A stretch of DNA of 64,000 bases from Metridium senile (lineage: Eukaryota > Cnidaria > Anthozoa > Actiniaria > Metridiidae), in NCBI GenBank assembly GCA_949775045.1, contig OX459097.1, positions 23,002,205-23,066,204 of the forward strand, read 5' to 3'. A program made the translations under genes and the position numbers. A model generated the notes under the pieces. It did not search any database, was not told the origin of the DNA, and was given only the letters and a program-made list of their open reading frames with translations. Positions 1 through 10,287 of the stretch are shown here, piece after piece; positions within the stretch are counted from its first letter, which is position 1, and every line of letters starts with the position of its first letter.

Positions 1-136
1 ATAGTTTTTTTTTTAATTGATATTTTCATGTTAAAATATCATCACTATGGTTACACAGCAATACAGTAGCTTCTTGTGTCAGAAAAAGTTTTCTTTTCTT
101 TATCGTTGTTAATCAATATATAATAAACAGAATATT

Positions 137-379
137 CCAGGGGGTACTCCCTTTGTCCAAGTGGTAGGAGTGATCGGTGAACCTTTCGAGGTTAAAATAT
201 TTCCTGTGTGTACCTTGTGGGGTCCTCTTAAGATTCTGGCTCAAAAATCAGTTACATAACATGATTACGGGTCATTTTGACTCTATTTTGTGTATACCGT
301 TAAGGGGTCGTTTTCAAAACCTCCGGCAATCACCCCTACCACTTGGACAAAGGAATCCCCCCCCCCCCCCCCTGGGAGG
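137..379. mobile_element. MITE family 1, copy 1 (ggggtactccc ends)
   Basis: The ends are inverted copies: ggtactccctttgtccaag and gtggtaggagtgatcgg on the left, with cacccctaccacttggac and a C-run on the right. A second copy lies at 48511-48745. It interrupts a family M element, because aacagaatatt on the left and atattacataggcgc on the right would join to the family M sequence, suggesting an atatt target duplication. Confidence 0.7.
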
Positions 380-447
380 ATATTACATAGGCGCTTAGAG
401 ATACAGATTTCATCTTCAGGTTGATAATAATTGTAACACAGTCTTAC

Positions 448-3400
448 CAGCCTCTTTGATTCAGGCATTGCTAATATTCTAGCACAGCCAGCTTCAAGGT
501 CACATAGTCTACCAATAGCAAAGGCAGAGTTCATACCACGACCTGACAAAACAAAACAAAGGTAACATTAAAACCAGGTAAACTCATCCCAACAATCTAT
601 TAATTTCATACCACGACCTGACAAAACAAAACAAAGGTAACATTAAAACCAGGTAAACTCATCCCAACAATCTATTAATCTCATACCACGACCTGACACA
701 ACAAAACAAAGGTAACATTAAAACCACCCAGGTAAACCCATCCCAAGTATCCATTACTAGAATCTCATACCACAACCTGACATAACAAAACAAAGGTAAC
801 ATTAAAACCAGGTAAACCCATCCCAACAATCTATTAATCTCATACCACGACCTGACCAACAAAACAAAGGTAACATTAAAACCAGGTAAACCCATCCCAA
901 CAATCTATTACTAGAATCTCATACCACGACCTGACACAACAAAACAAAGGTAACATTAAAACCAGGTAAACATATCCCAAGTATCCATTACTAGAATCTC
1001 ATAATTAAGGGGTTGAACAATACAATACTTCTCTTAATTGGGTTTTTTTAAATAGTCATGTGACCATGTCTCGCAAAAGGCCTATTGAAAGTTATATCTA
1101 TATAATGATATGTATTAAAATTCTTTTTACATTTTGACTAGTAGATATTTCGGTCATCATCCGATGACCATCATAAGAAATACATTCATTTTTACGTTCA
1201 CATACAAATATATTAGTTGAGCAATCCTACTAATAAATATCTACTAGTAAAAATGTATAAAAAATGGCTTCTCGTCATCAATTTCTTAATTCGAATATAT
1301 AGCTAATTCAATTAACCTTGTCGCTGAAACAAGCCTAAAGCCTAATCTTGAGAGCGAAAGTGGTCATGGGATTTTAAAATTTCATGAGTTTTCAAGATTC
1401 CTAAACCGTAATTTGTGTTTTTTTTCCCACTGAGGAACACTTGCAAATACACGTTGAATGTTTTACACGCTTTGCACTCCTCATTCGCCTCGATAAAAGA
1501 TATCCCACGATCCCTTTCGGTCTGACGATTAGGCTTTAGGTATTATAAATCAGCGACTAAGTTTATTGAATTAGCTATATGCCCGAACAAATATTTTCTA
1601 TTAAATTAAAAATACAGTTGAGCAAAGAGTTAACAATTTATATATATATTATGAGAGTAGGTTTGAGGCCATTTTATAATATTATCAATTTATATATATA
1701 TATTTAATAACCTGTTTCGTCTGTTCCAAGGGCCTTGCATAATTGTATTAGTATTCTAGAAGAATGACTGTTTCGAAGTATTCTAGCACAACCTTCCTCC
1801 GCTATAGTAAACCTAGAAATAGAAATTAATAAAAAACAATTTGATTGACGTCCCACAAAATGCTAGTTTACAAACATTGAGACATCAAATTTCAGGATTC
1901 GCACTTCAACAATAACCATGTTTACAGTAATAGTCAAGTGTTGTGTTATCTAGGACCGCTGTACGTGAGTTTGTCTGAGGGCGATTTGACTGGTTACCAG
2001 TAACATGAACTAGAATATACGATAGTCTATCATACCTTGCTAATACTAGTGCGGCATTGCTAGAAGTACACATGTCTTTACATGATAATAGTCTTGTAAG
2101 TTTATCTATTGTATCGTCTAGACTCTCTTCTTTCAGCATCCACATCCTACACTCTTCATTTTCAGCCTACAACAAAATGGACAGGTATCAATCAATTAGT
2201 GAAAAGGAGATCTAGAGGGTAAAAGTGCATCATATTTTTAGGAACTATAAATTAAGGAATTAAGAAATTAATTTGTTTTATTACCATCATCATCAAAGTA
2301 ACACCATTTATTATATACTAGATATTAATGAAATACCAGGATTTGTCTAGCGTCTAAAACTTTGTATCTTTCAAATGAGAAAGATATCATATCTTTCACA
2401 TGTGAAGATATCGTTTTCAGATGCAATTCGTTTTACATTAAGGTTTTTAATAACGAGTCAATGAAGTTTTATTTTTCTTGACATTTTATCGATATCTATA
2501 TAATAAACAGAACATTTACATGGTCGCTTGGAGATACACATTTTATCTTCTCGTGTTGAATATCTCTCACGAGTGAGCGCAGCGAAGTTAAAATTGGTAT
2601 CTCTGCATGCCCATGTAATATTCTCACCATCACCATCATCATCATCATCATCACCACCATCATCATAATAATAATCATCATCAGCATCATCATAATCATC
2701 ACCATCATCATCATAATCATTATCATCACCACCATCATCATAATAATAATCATCATAATCATCATCATCATCATCACCATCATCATAATAATAATCATCA
2801 TCATCATCATCATAATTATTATCATCATCATCTTCATAATCATCATCATTCTCAAGCATCAACTATTATAATTTCTTTAATAAAATAATAGAATGTTAAT
2901 GTTTGCATGATTGCATGCCATTTCATAAGTGCCAGGCCAGGAAAACCAATCCAAGACTCAAGTGTATATCTTGAAACCCTGAGCCAGGATTAAATTCTTT
3001 GAGCATTAATCTGTTAATGATGTAAGCACTAGCATGTAACAGAGCAAACACTAAAACCATGAAATAAAACAAAAAGAGCTACCTGCATTATCATTCAACC
3101 AGAAACATCAAACACAAAAGGAGACAGCTTCACTTGTCTTTGATAGTGACTTATAGCCACTGAATAAGAACTTTTACACAGTAGCAATTCTGTTTCATGG
3201 ATATAGTGTTTGCGCTCTATTCCACAGTAGCAATTTGATTCTGTTTCATGGATATAGTGTTTGCGCTCTATTCCACAGTAGCAATTTGATTCTATTTCAT
3301 GGATATAGTGTTTGCGCTCTATTCCACAGTAGCAATTTGATTCTGTTTCATGGATATAGTGATTGCGCTCTATTCCACAGTAGCAATTTGATTCTATTTC

Positions 3401-6400
3401 ATGGATATAGTGTTAGCACTCTATTCCACAGTAGCAATTTGATTCTATTTCATGGATATAGTGTTTGTGCTCTATTCCACAGTAGCAATTTGATTCTGTT
3501 TCATGGATATAGCGTTTGCGCTCTATTCCACAGTAGCAATTTGATTCTATTTCATGGATATAGTGTTTGTGCTCTATTCCACAGTAGCAATTTGATTCTA
3601 TTTCATGGATATAGTGTTTGTGCTCTATTCCACAGTAGCAATTTGATTCTATTTCATGGATATAGTGTTTGTGCTCTATTCCACAGTAGCAATTTGATTC
3701 TATTTCATGGATATAGTGTTTGTGCTCTATTCCACAGTAGCAATTTGATTCTATTTCATGGATATAGTATTTGTGCTCTATTCTAAAGTAGCAATTTTAT
3801 TTTATTTCATAGAATGATATAGTGTTTGCGCTCTATTCCACAGTAGCAATTTGATTCTATTTCAGGGATATAGTGTTTGTGCTCTATAGTGTATGTGTGT
3901 TCCCAACTGTGTTTGGAATGTATCTTTAGTTAAATTATGCACCTTGGTTTTCATAAGCCTGTGAAATCATAGAAAACATATCTCATTTCTTAAATACTTA
4001 CAAGTGTCCCTAGTGTCCCAGCGGCATTCATCACCGTCTCCATGTCAATCATATCCAACATTTTAGTCAATGACGGCAATATTATCTTAGTGTCTTCACC
4101 ACGGTCAATAAATATCTGTACTATGCGTTTCTTGCCGACATCCATCTCTGCTAAGGTACCAATAACATATGCAGCGTTGCCAGCAACCCTGATGATAATA
4201 TTAGATAGATAATATTATTTAATAATATGCTTGATTATAAAGTCTGTTCTAGATAAGAGCTGACAGAAAAATAACATAAGAATACAAAATTATATTTTAA
4301 AAGCTAATTTGAACAAGTGTACATACTCAGTTTTGATTTCAAAATTTGAGATGCATATGTCTTTTTTGCCCGCTGGCATGCGCACGAAATTTATTTGATA
4401 AAAATGCAAAGTTTTGAGTGGCGATTTTGGCTTGCAGGAATTTTTTTTTGGCCCTTTGGGCCGTGCAGGAAATTTTTTTTCAAAATCATCCACCCCCCCC
4501 CCCCCCCCCCCTCAAAAGTCAAATGGTCCACCCCTAAGCAGTTCCAGACTGAAGGAGCTGCAGCATTGAAGGAATGCTGACCATAGGACTTGAGATTGTA
4601 TGATTTACAGGTTTAAAGAGACTCGAAATGGTTTTTTGACAGTGTGCGCAAAATCAACACTTTTACAAGACCCCTCTGATGCGTACAAAATGTATTTTTA
4701 TTAATAACAACACAATGAAATTGTGTATTTTCTTATTTTTGGCAATTTGTTCCAATTAAGGTTTAGATTTAGTAGATCCATTTTAAGAAAAATCTATTAC
4801 TGACAGTAATGAAAAACCATTTAAATCTAGAAAGTCTTTTTTAATATTTTAAAGGTTTCGTATTACAGATTTTTTTTATTTTTCTTCAGTTGCAGGAACA
4901 GGTAGGGAACTAGACATGTACAAGTTCAAAAAAACTTTCACCTAAAGTATTTGGAGATATCTGCTTTAATAAAGGAAATTTAAGGTCCTTTTTACAGTGG
5001 ACTGCTGTTGTCATGACAATGTCAAATGCTATATTTAAAAAAAAAAATGATATCCAAGATCCATAACCTTTAAAATGATATATCGGTTAACTGTGTAGTT
5101 TCACAATAATGCTGCAGAACATGCAATATAAAGTAGGTACAGTACTTAACTATATAGATATATACAGAAACCATTTCGAGCCTCTTTAAGGCTAATATGT
5201 GAGGATGATCTGAGATTTCTGGTAGGTTCAATACTTTAATAGCAATCAATGAAAACATATGTTGAGTTTAAATATAATTGACTGAAGTCATGCAATTGTC
5301 ATTCCCATACACCATTCGCCCTGACAACCTTTTATGTAAAAGCCATAAGTTGATATTAAAATAAATGATGTCGATAACATTATTTTGATTTGCAGCCAAA
5401 CCTACTGAAGCTTGTGTTCCTCAAGGTTGGAAGGCTCGATTTATTCTTACAAACTTCATTTTAAATTTGTTTTGCAATTTACATAAATGAATCGAATCTT
5501 GTAAGTTTCAAAAAAACACTCAAAACATTACTTTCAATGTTTTTTTTGGACAACAGAAACTTGCTAAACCTATAGTCTGCTTACAGAAATATTGTTATAA
5601 AATACTTACTAAAGTATTCTATTACAATAGCATTATCAGTTATTCACAGATCATGATTTCAGGATCATTATTGGTTGACGATTGAAGTCTGCAATTTGAA
5701 ACTTACAAGTTTTGATTCACTTATGCAAATTTCAAAACAAATTTAAAATCAAGTTTGGAAGAATAAATCGAGCCTTCCAACCTTGATAGGAACGCTTCAG
5801 TAGGTTTGGCTATAATTTAATTTTTGATTTAACTCATACTTTATACCAAAAATATAATGTTTGGGGGTGCTATCTTTAAGTTCCATGTATAGCCATTATC
5901 AAAAAGTCTATTTTAAGTGGCTTATATAATAAGCTTTGTATCAGACGAGATAATAAACCAATCCTGTCAGATTAAAACATAAGCCTTATATCACAATGGC
6001 TCTAAATATATAATCATTTCAAAATGTAATTACATTTGTAATTGTTTATTTGTATGGCATGATATCAGTGAGAATAACTAAACTTAGACAATAAAAAATT
6101 ACACCACAAACTGATAAAAACGTAATTTAATATTTTACAATGTAATTTGTTTATATTTGTATGCATATCAGAGTAACGAAAAGACAATAAAAAAATCACA
6201 TCACAAAATTAATAATCAAAAATGTAATAACATTGAAATTTGTTTATAATTTTTTGTAAACAATTTGCAACTACATATTCAGAAAAATTAATTACAATTT
6301 AACGTAATCATTTCAAAATATAATTACATTTTAATTTGTTTATTTACAAGTAAATTTTTTTTCTAAACAGTTTTCACGCATTTTCGGAAAATTAATTGCA

Positions 6401-7376
6401 ATTTTTATGCAAACAATTTTTGCCTTTAACTAAATCTTAGAATATGATTGTATGTCAAATTTTGACAGCTATTTGGATTTAATGTCTCGATAACGATAAT
6501 GTTTTTTTGAATGTCCGATTTAAATAGATCGGGTTTTTGATTGCTCGCTTTGCAAACACGAAAGGAAAAAAATGAATTTATAAATTTCATACATAATTTA
6601 CGATATAAATTTCTCTAAAATCGTCCAAAAAAAATTATCTAGTTACAAATGAACAATTATTTTCCATGATTGGCATTTAAACTGCTCATTTTGTGACCAA
6701 AGCAAAAAGATTTGATTCATTTTGAATAATATTTGTGAGCGAAATTTATTTGAACATTTTTGTACTTTAGCTTGATTCAATAATAAAATCAAAATGTTTA
6801 CAGATTTGCTTCATTTCCATAAACAATTGAGCTTAAATTTTATAAACCGTTTAATTTACTTCTATGAATTGAGTAATGAATTAATTATAGTAGAATGCAA
6901 TAGGCTTGAAGTCAAGAAATTTCATGCTGTTTTCGTCGCGATGGAAATTGTCTTACACAAAACATTTTAAACGTTTGTTTTCATGCCAAATTGTTTTGCC
7001 AAAACTAAACACATTTAAGTATATTACGCTGTTATAACTTAGAATCAAGCATGAAATCCTTAGCTATGTATAGTAAATATTTTAGCTTTAAAAGTACATG
7101 TTTATAACTGGTGCAAAACGTCAGGCAAAGTTGTGAGCTTTTAAATAAAAGTTTGGACTATATTTACCTTGAATCCTCGCTGTCCAAAAGCTTCAAAAGC
7201 CCCCATAACATATCCTCTGACCCAGGATGATTTAAAAACATGTAACTACATAGCTCCTTGTCCGTGTGAATCTCTCTTACAAGTCTTTCCAGAACAAACG
7301 GGGTTTCTTCATTGTGGCGAAATAAACTTTCCAGATTCTTGTTCAAAGACCGACCAGCCTCTGCTAACATCAACAT
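448..7376 (-). CDS. Armadillo-repeat protein, 5' five exons (continues past left edge)
   Basis: Five minus-strand exons join in frame: 7376-7168, 4188-4002, 2166-2036, 1812-1712 and 542-448, giving 241 codons. The last exon ends at a GT donor (CTG|GTAAGA), so the gene continues left of base 1. The ATG at 7376 begins MLMLAEAGRSL and has an in-frame TAA two codons upstream, which supports this start. The protein is alpha-helical with armadillo-type repeats whose inner helix is recognisable in each exon: GNAAYVIGTLAEMDVGK, NAAGTLGTLAENEECR, SSNAALVLARFTIAEEGC and MNSAFAIGRLCDLEAGC. Armadillo repeats form a superhelix that binds protein partners; there is no signal peptide or membrane segment, so a cytosolic or nuclear scaffold is inferred. 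I do not recognise the orthologue; the rest of the protein, possibly with another domain, lies outside the window. All intron phases agree, so the gene looks intact here. The acceptor of the last exon lies at the edge of a minisatellite built from copies of itself. Confidence 0.8.
531..1003. repeat. Minisatellite seeded by a splice acceptor
   Basis: Six units of about 73-88 bp each contain cataccacgacctgac followed by acaaaacaaaggtaac. On the minus strand each unit holds a tgtttt..gtcag|GT acceptor and the first bases of the armadillo exon. The real exon (542-448) uses the leftmost copy. Confidence 0.85.
1126..1255. repeat. Short inverted repeat, MITE-like
   Basis: tgactagtagatatttc on the left is mirrored by aaatatctactagtaaaaat on the right, about 95 bases apart. 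It lies in an intron of the armadillo gene. Confidence 0.5.
1286..1592. mobile_element. Palindromic MITE with ~80-bp inverted arms
   Basis: The left arm (tatagctaattcaattaacc, then gcctaaagcctaatc) pairs with the right arm (gattaggctttaggt, then tattgaattagctatat). It has no coding content and lies in an armadillo-gene intron. Confidence 0.65.
2497..2622. mobile_element. Family M palindromic element, partial
   Basis: It carries ataaacagaacatttacatg, tcgcttggagatac, cacgagtgagcgcagcga and a mirrored ggtatctctgcatgcccatg. A fuller copy is at 62963-63122. Confidence 0.6.
2624..2857. repeat. ATC/ATA trinucleotide tract
   Basis: Mixed catcat, caccat and aataat triplets give spurious poly-Asp and poly-Met frames on the minus strand. 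It lies in an intron of the armadillo gene. Confidence 0.95.
3187..3890. repeat. 51-bp minisatellite, about 14 copies
   Basis: The unit contains ttctatttcatggatatag, tgtttgtgctctattccac and agtagcaatttga. The period is exactly 51 bases, so one frame stays open for 183 codons on the plus strand, with a repeated FHGYSVCALFHSSN-like peptide. It lies in an armadillo-gene intron and is antisense to that gene, so I do not call it coding. Confidence 0.9.
4189..7167. other. First intron of armadillo gene; mostly unassigned AT-rich sequence
   Basis: Apart from a C-run at 4493-4512, the inverted-repeat element at 5386-5813 and imperfect repeats of aatcatttcaaaatgtaatt at about 6010-6400, I see no exon, RNA gene or recognisable element here. 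Confidence 0.6.
5386..5813. mobile_element. MITE with ~130-bp terminal inverted repeats
   Basis: The left arm starts agccaaacctactgaagc and continues ggttggaaggctcgattta. The right arm mirrors it with aataaatcgagccttccaac and cttcagtaggtttggct. The centre is unique AT-rich sequence. Confidence 0.75.
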
Positions 7377-7589
7377 GATTTAACGCGATGAATAACCTCC
7401 AAATTAGCTGAAATAATTACAAAATAACCCTGCTAAGACATGCTGCTAAACTTAGTCTTCACCATGGAGACGTATAATTGTATTTTCCATCGCAAAAACA
7501 TGGAAAAAAACGCGATTATGAGCAGCCAGCTCGTTAGATCCCACTTTACACAAAATTAACTTTTCCAAACTGAACTACATGACTTATAA

Positions 7590-7666
7590 CGAACGTTCTG
7601 ATTGGTCAAACTCAACCCCTTATGTAAACTCACACATCTAATTAACCAATCGGCGCGCGTGTAACT
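7590..7666 (-). promoter_or_regulatory. Candidate CCAAT boxes upstream of the armadillo gene
   Basis: About 215-290 bases upstream of the start codon the minus strand carries GACCAATCAG, a close match to the NF-Y (CCAAT-box) consensus. A second CCAAT lies in opposite orientation next to a CG-rich stretch (cggcgcgcg). I see no TATA box at a fixed position. CCAAT motifs also occur inside repeats elsewhere in the window, so this is weak evidence for a promoter. Confidence 0.3.
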
Positions 7667-8109
7667 TTTAGAGGGATTATTTAAACAAAAAGGCTGTGTT
7701 TAATATAGAGTATGCAAACATTTATTGAAAAACCTGTCACATTTAAACACATGCAAGTCAAAAAACGCATTGTTTTCCAAGCGAGAACCTATTTTCTATC
7801 TAAAACGGCGTTTTATTCTCCAAAGAAAAAGTTTCACGCCAAGAAAACAATGATATATTTTTCCGAGACACAGTTTTGTCAACAATGCTTTGTCCCTTTG
7901 AATGGTGTGTTCTCGTGGCTTTTTTTCTTAGCTTAAGTCAACACAATTACCATTTAAGAAAGAAAATACAACATTTCCTGTGACAAATAGTGTTTCTATG
8001 GTGACTGGGCACACATTTTATTAAAGTAAACTCAGTTAAAACCATCAAAGTCATGTTTACTCTTGTGCCTTGACACGCTGACATTTTTAAATTCATGTTT
8101 AGAAGAAAA

Positions 8110-8412
8110 AAATAATACTATTTAATATAATTTAACCTTAGACGGACAAATTATTCTATCTTATTTATTTCTATTTGTTCTATTAGTTTTATGAAGAAAA
8201 TGTAATAAATCTTAAAGCTTTTTTATTCAATTTTTTTATATTTATGATCTAAAATATTGAAAGTTTTTTACAATCTTTTGCAGAAAAAAAACTATTTAAA
8301 TAATTTAACCAGACAGAAAAACTATTCTTTTTTATTTATCTATTTTTATTTTATCAGTATTTTGAAGAAAATGTTGATAAATCTTATATAGCTTTTTATT
8401 CACATTTTTTAT
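8110..8412. repeat. Diverged tandem duplication, ~170 bp unit
   Basis: Blocks such as aatttaacc, gaagaaaatgt and ataaatctta, each followed by agctttttattca, occur in the same order twice. No coding content. Confidence 0.55.
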
Positions 8413-8431
8413 ATTCTATTTCTATTACCTT

Positions 8432-8690
8432 ATAAACTCCGACGAAGGGCTAAAGCTCGAAACGTCGACAGTAAAGTTAAGTTATATTAAAATTAACATT
8501 TTTTTACGGTGTTACAAATTTCATTCTATTACCTATCGTTTATATCAAACACCGACGCAGCCTATACTAGTTTACTCGCTAGTTTCCACTGATTTATGCA
8601 AAGTTAAGTCAACATTTTTTACGGTGTTACAAATTTCATTCTATCTGACCTATAGTTCATACCAAACACCGACGCCCATTAATTTATCCG
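8432..8690. repeat. Family A repeat with stem-loop head
   Basis: The head is ctccgacgaagggctaaagc followed by tcgaaacgtc. Next comes the family A body (gtgttacaaatttcattct, caaacaccgacgcagcctat, actagtttactcgctagttt), then a second, partial body. Confidence 0.75.
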
Positions 8691-8875
8691 CCCCAATATT
8701 CGTAGTTCTAATCAAGAAGGGGACAGTGAGATCGAGAAAAAATGAATACGGTAAGCAATATATATACGCAGACTCAGTTAGGCTTTGCTCATTATATAGC
8801 CGTACTTGTCGTTATTCGCACTTGGAATCAGCCTTGTTTCCTAGGGAACTTACGTACTTCAATACATTAACAGCC

Positions 8876-8946
8876 AACCTCGTTCCCAGGGCCCTCTCTC
8901 TTCGCTTTTCCCTCTCCGAAGTGAGAGGGTCCTGGGAACGAGGTCG
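8876..8946. repeat. Hairpin repeat (cctcgttccc / gggaacgagg)
   Basis: aacctcgttcccagg and cctgggaacgaggt flank a short loop containing a second pair, ccctctc and gagaggg. It is a compact palindromic element. Confidence 0.7.
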
Positions 8947-9319
8947 ATTAACAGCACAAAACCAGCATTCATTTCGGTCGTGCCTTGATCATGATGCCTG
9001 CGTAATGTTTAACATAGTACACATCAGTCAAACTTCTTGCGGTGATATAGTTGTTTCTGAGTTCTTCAACGAACAATAAACGATTTCTGAGATATTTCTG
9101 GGTGCCCACGGTTTTTTGATTCGCACTGTAAAACAACGTTGAATACTGAATAGTAAATATTGAATAGTGCATTCCAAGACCCAAATGCATTTTGGGCCAT
9201 GTATTAAATATAAAATATCATAGAAATTATAATATTGAATATTGTTTAAAGTATAATAAATTATAATCATTTATTGAATTTTTAGTACGTTCTATCATAA
9301 ACAATATACTAGCTAGACA

Positions 9320-9573
9320 CCTATTTTAATTAACGTTGTCCATCTGGAATGGTTGATCTGAGACCGATAGGAATTGTGGGAGCTCGTTAAACTGTAAATG
9401 CATTATTATAATCACGCTTGAATATTAATGTTTACTTCTGAAATACTGTTATCTGTAATTCAGCACCATTCAAGTGTGATTAAAACAATGTATTTGGAAT
9501 TTAATGAGCTCCCACAATTCCTATCGGTCTGAGATCAACCATTCCAGATGGACAACGTTAATTGAAATAGGTG
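9320..9573. mobile_element. Family D MITE, ~75-bp inverted ends
   Basis: cacctattttaattaacgtt, then tccatctggaatggttgatc on the left; gatcaaccattccagatgg, then aacgttaattgaaataggtg on the right. It sits inside family C. Confidence 0.85.
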
Positions 9574-9836
9574 TATACACCCGCGAAAATCAAACAAGCT
9601 AGTGGCGCAAAGGATCATGGATCAATTCAGAAACTAAATGTGCATTCGGGACGCCTTTTTTGTTGTTTGATAAGTCAGAATGGACATTTCTCAATAACAT
9701 ATTGACAAGTGTAGCAATGTGGCCATGAAATCCCTGTGTCCTAATAAAATTTACATAGGTTACCCATAGTCCCTGCGTAACTAGCGTGTAGGCTTTTCAC
9801 TTCACGGGTGAGAAAGTTTCTCGGAAAGGATGTATA
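9574..9836. mobile_element. Family B MITE, copy 1
   Basis: It starts tatacacccgcgaaaatc and ends ttcacgggtgagaaag..ggatgtata. It shares caaaggatcatggatca and aacatattgacaagtgtag with the copy at 30344-30632, and lies directly beside family D. Confidence 0.8.
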
Positions 9837-10103
9837 TAGAGAGCATATCGATGTATATTCTTTATTTATTTCAAATTAAGAAGACCCACAATGCTCTTGG
9901 GTCTTAGAATGCAATATTCAGTATTCAACGAGAACGTTTTTTGATATAACTGGGACATGCAGTCAGCACCAAATCGAAACATCGTTTAGGATTGGTTTTG
10001 AAAAAACAATAGAGTCTTTCCAAACAATTGCCCTAGCTTACCAAACAATAGCGGTACTGTATTAGGGGGCCAACGAAAACGCAGTGTTCGACTGGTGCTG
10101 TAT

Positions 10104-10240
10104 TAAGCCTGGTACACACGAGCGTTATAATCATAATCATAATCAAGATAACAAAATATTTATATTTCCCTGGGGCATTTTCTAATTTTATTTTATATGA
10201 TTATGATTACGATTATGACGCAGTGTATACCAGGCATTAA
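10104..10240. repeat. Short inverted-repeat element
   Basis: aagcctggtacacacg on the left mirrors cagtgtataccaggcatt on the right; ataatcataatcataatc pairs with the gattatgattacgattat segment. It lies downstream of the receptor stop codon. Confidence 0.65.
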
Positions 10241-10287
10241 TGATATAGCTGGAATATACCGGGATCAAACGCATGCGCACTTCGCCA

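Larger units (their letters stand above)
9120..9950. mobile_element. Family C MITE, interrupted by two other MITEs
   Basis: The left half (9120-9318) and right half (9837-9950) each match parts of the uninterrupted copy at 31190-31456: gaatactgaatagt, ccaagacccaaatgcatttt, then agacccacaatgct and cagtattcaacg. The 9320-9836 segment between them is two unrelated inverted-repeat elements. Confidence 0.75.

Noticed and set aside
2458..2862. Poly-Asp/Tyr 134-codon frame
   Set aside because: It is produced by an ATC/ATA trinucleotide tract in an intron of the armadillo gene.
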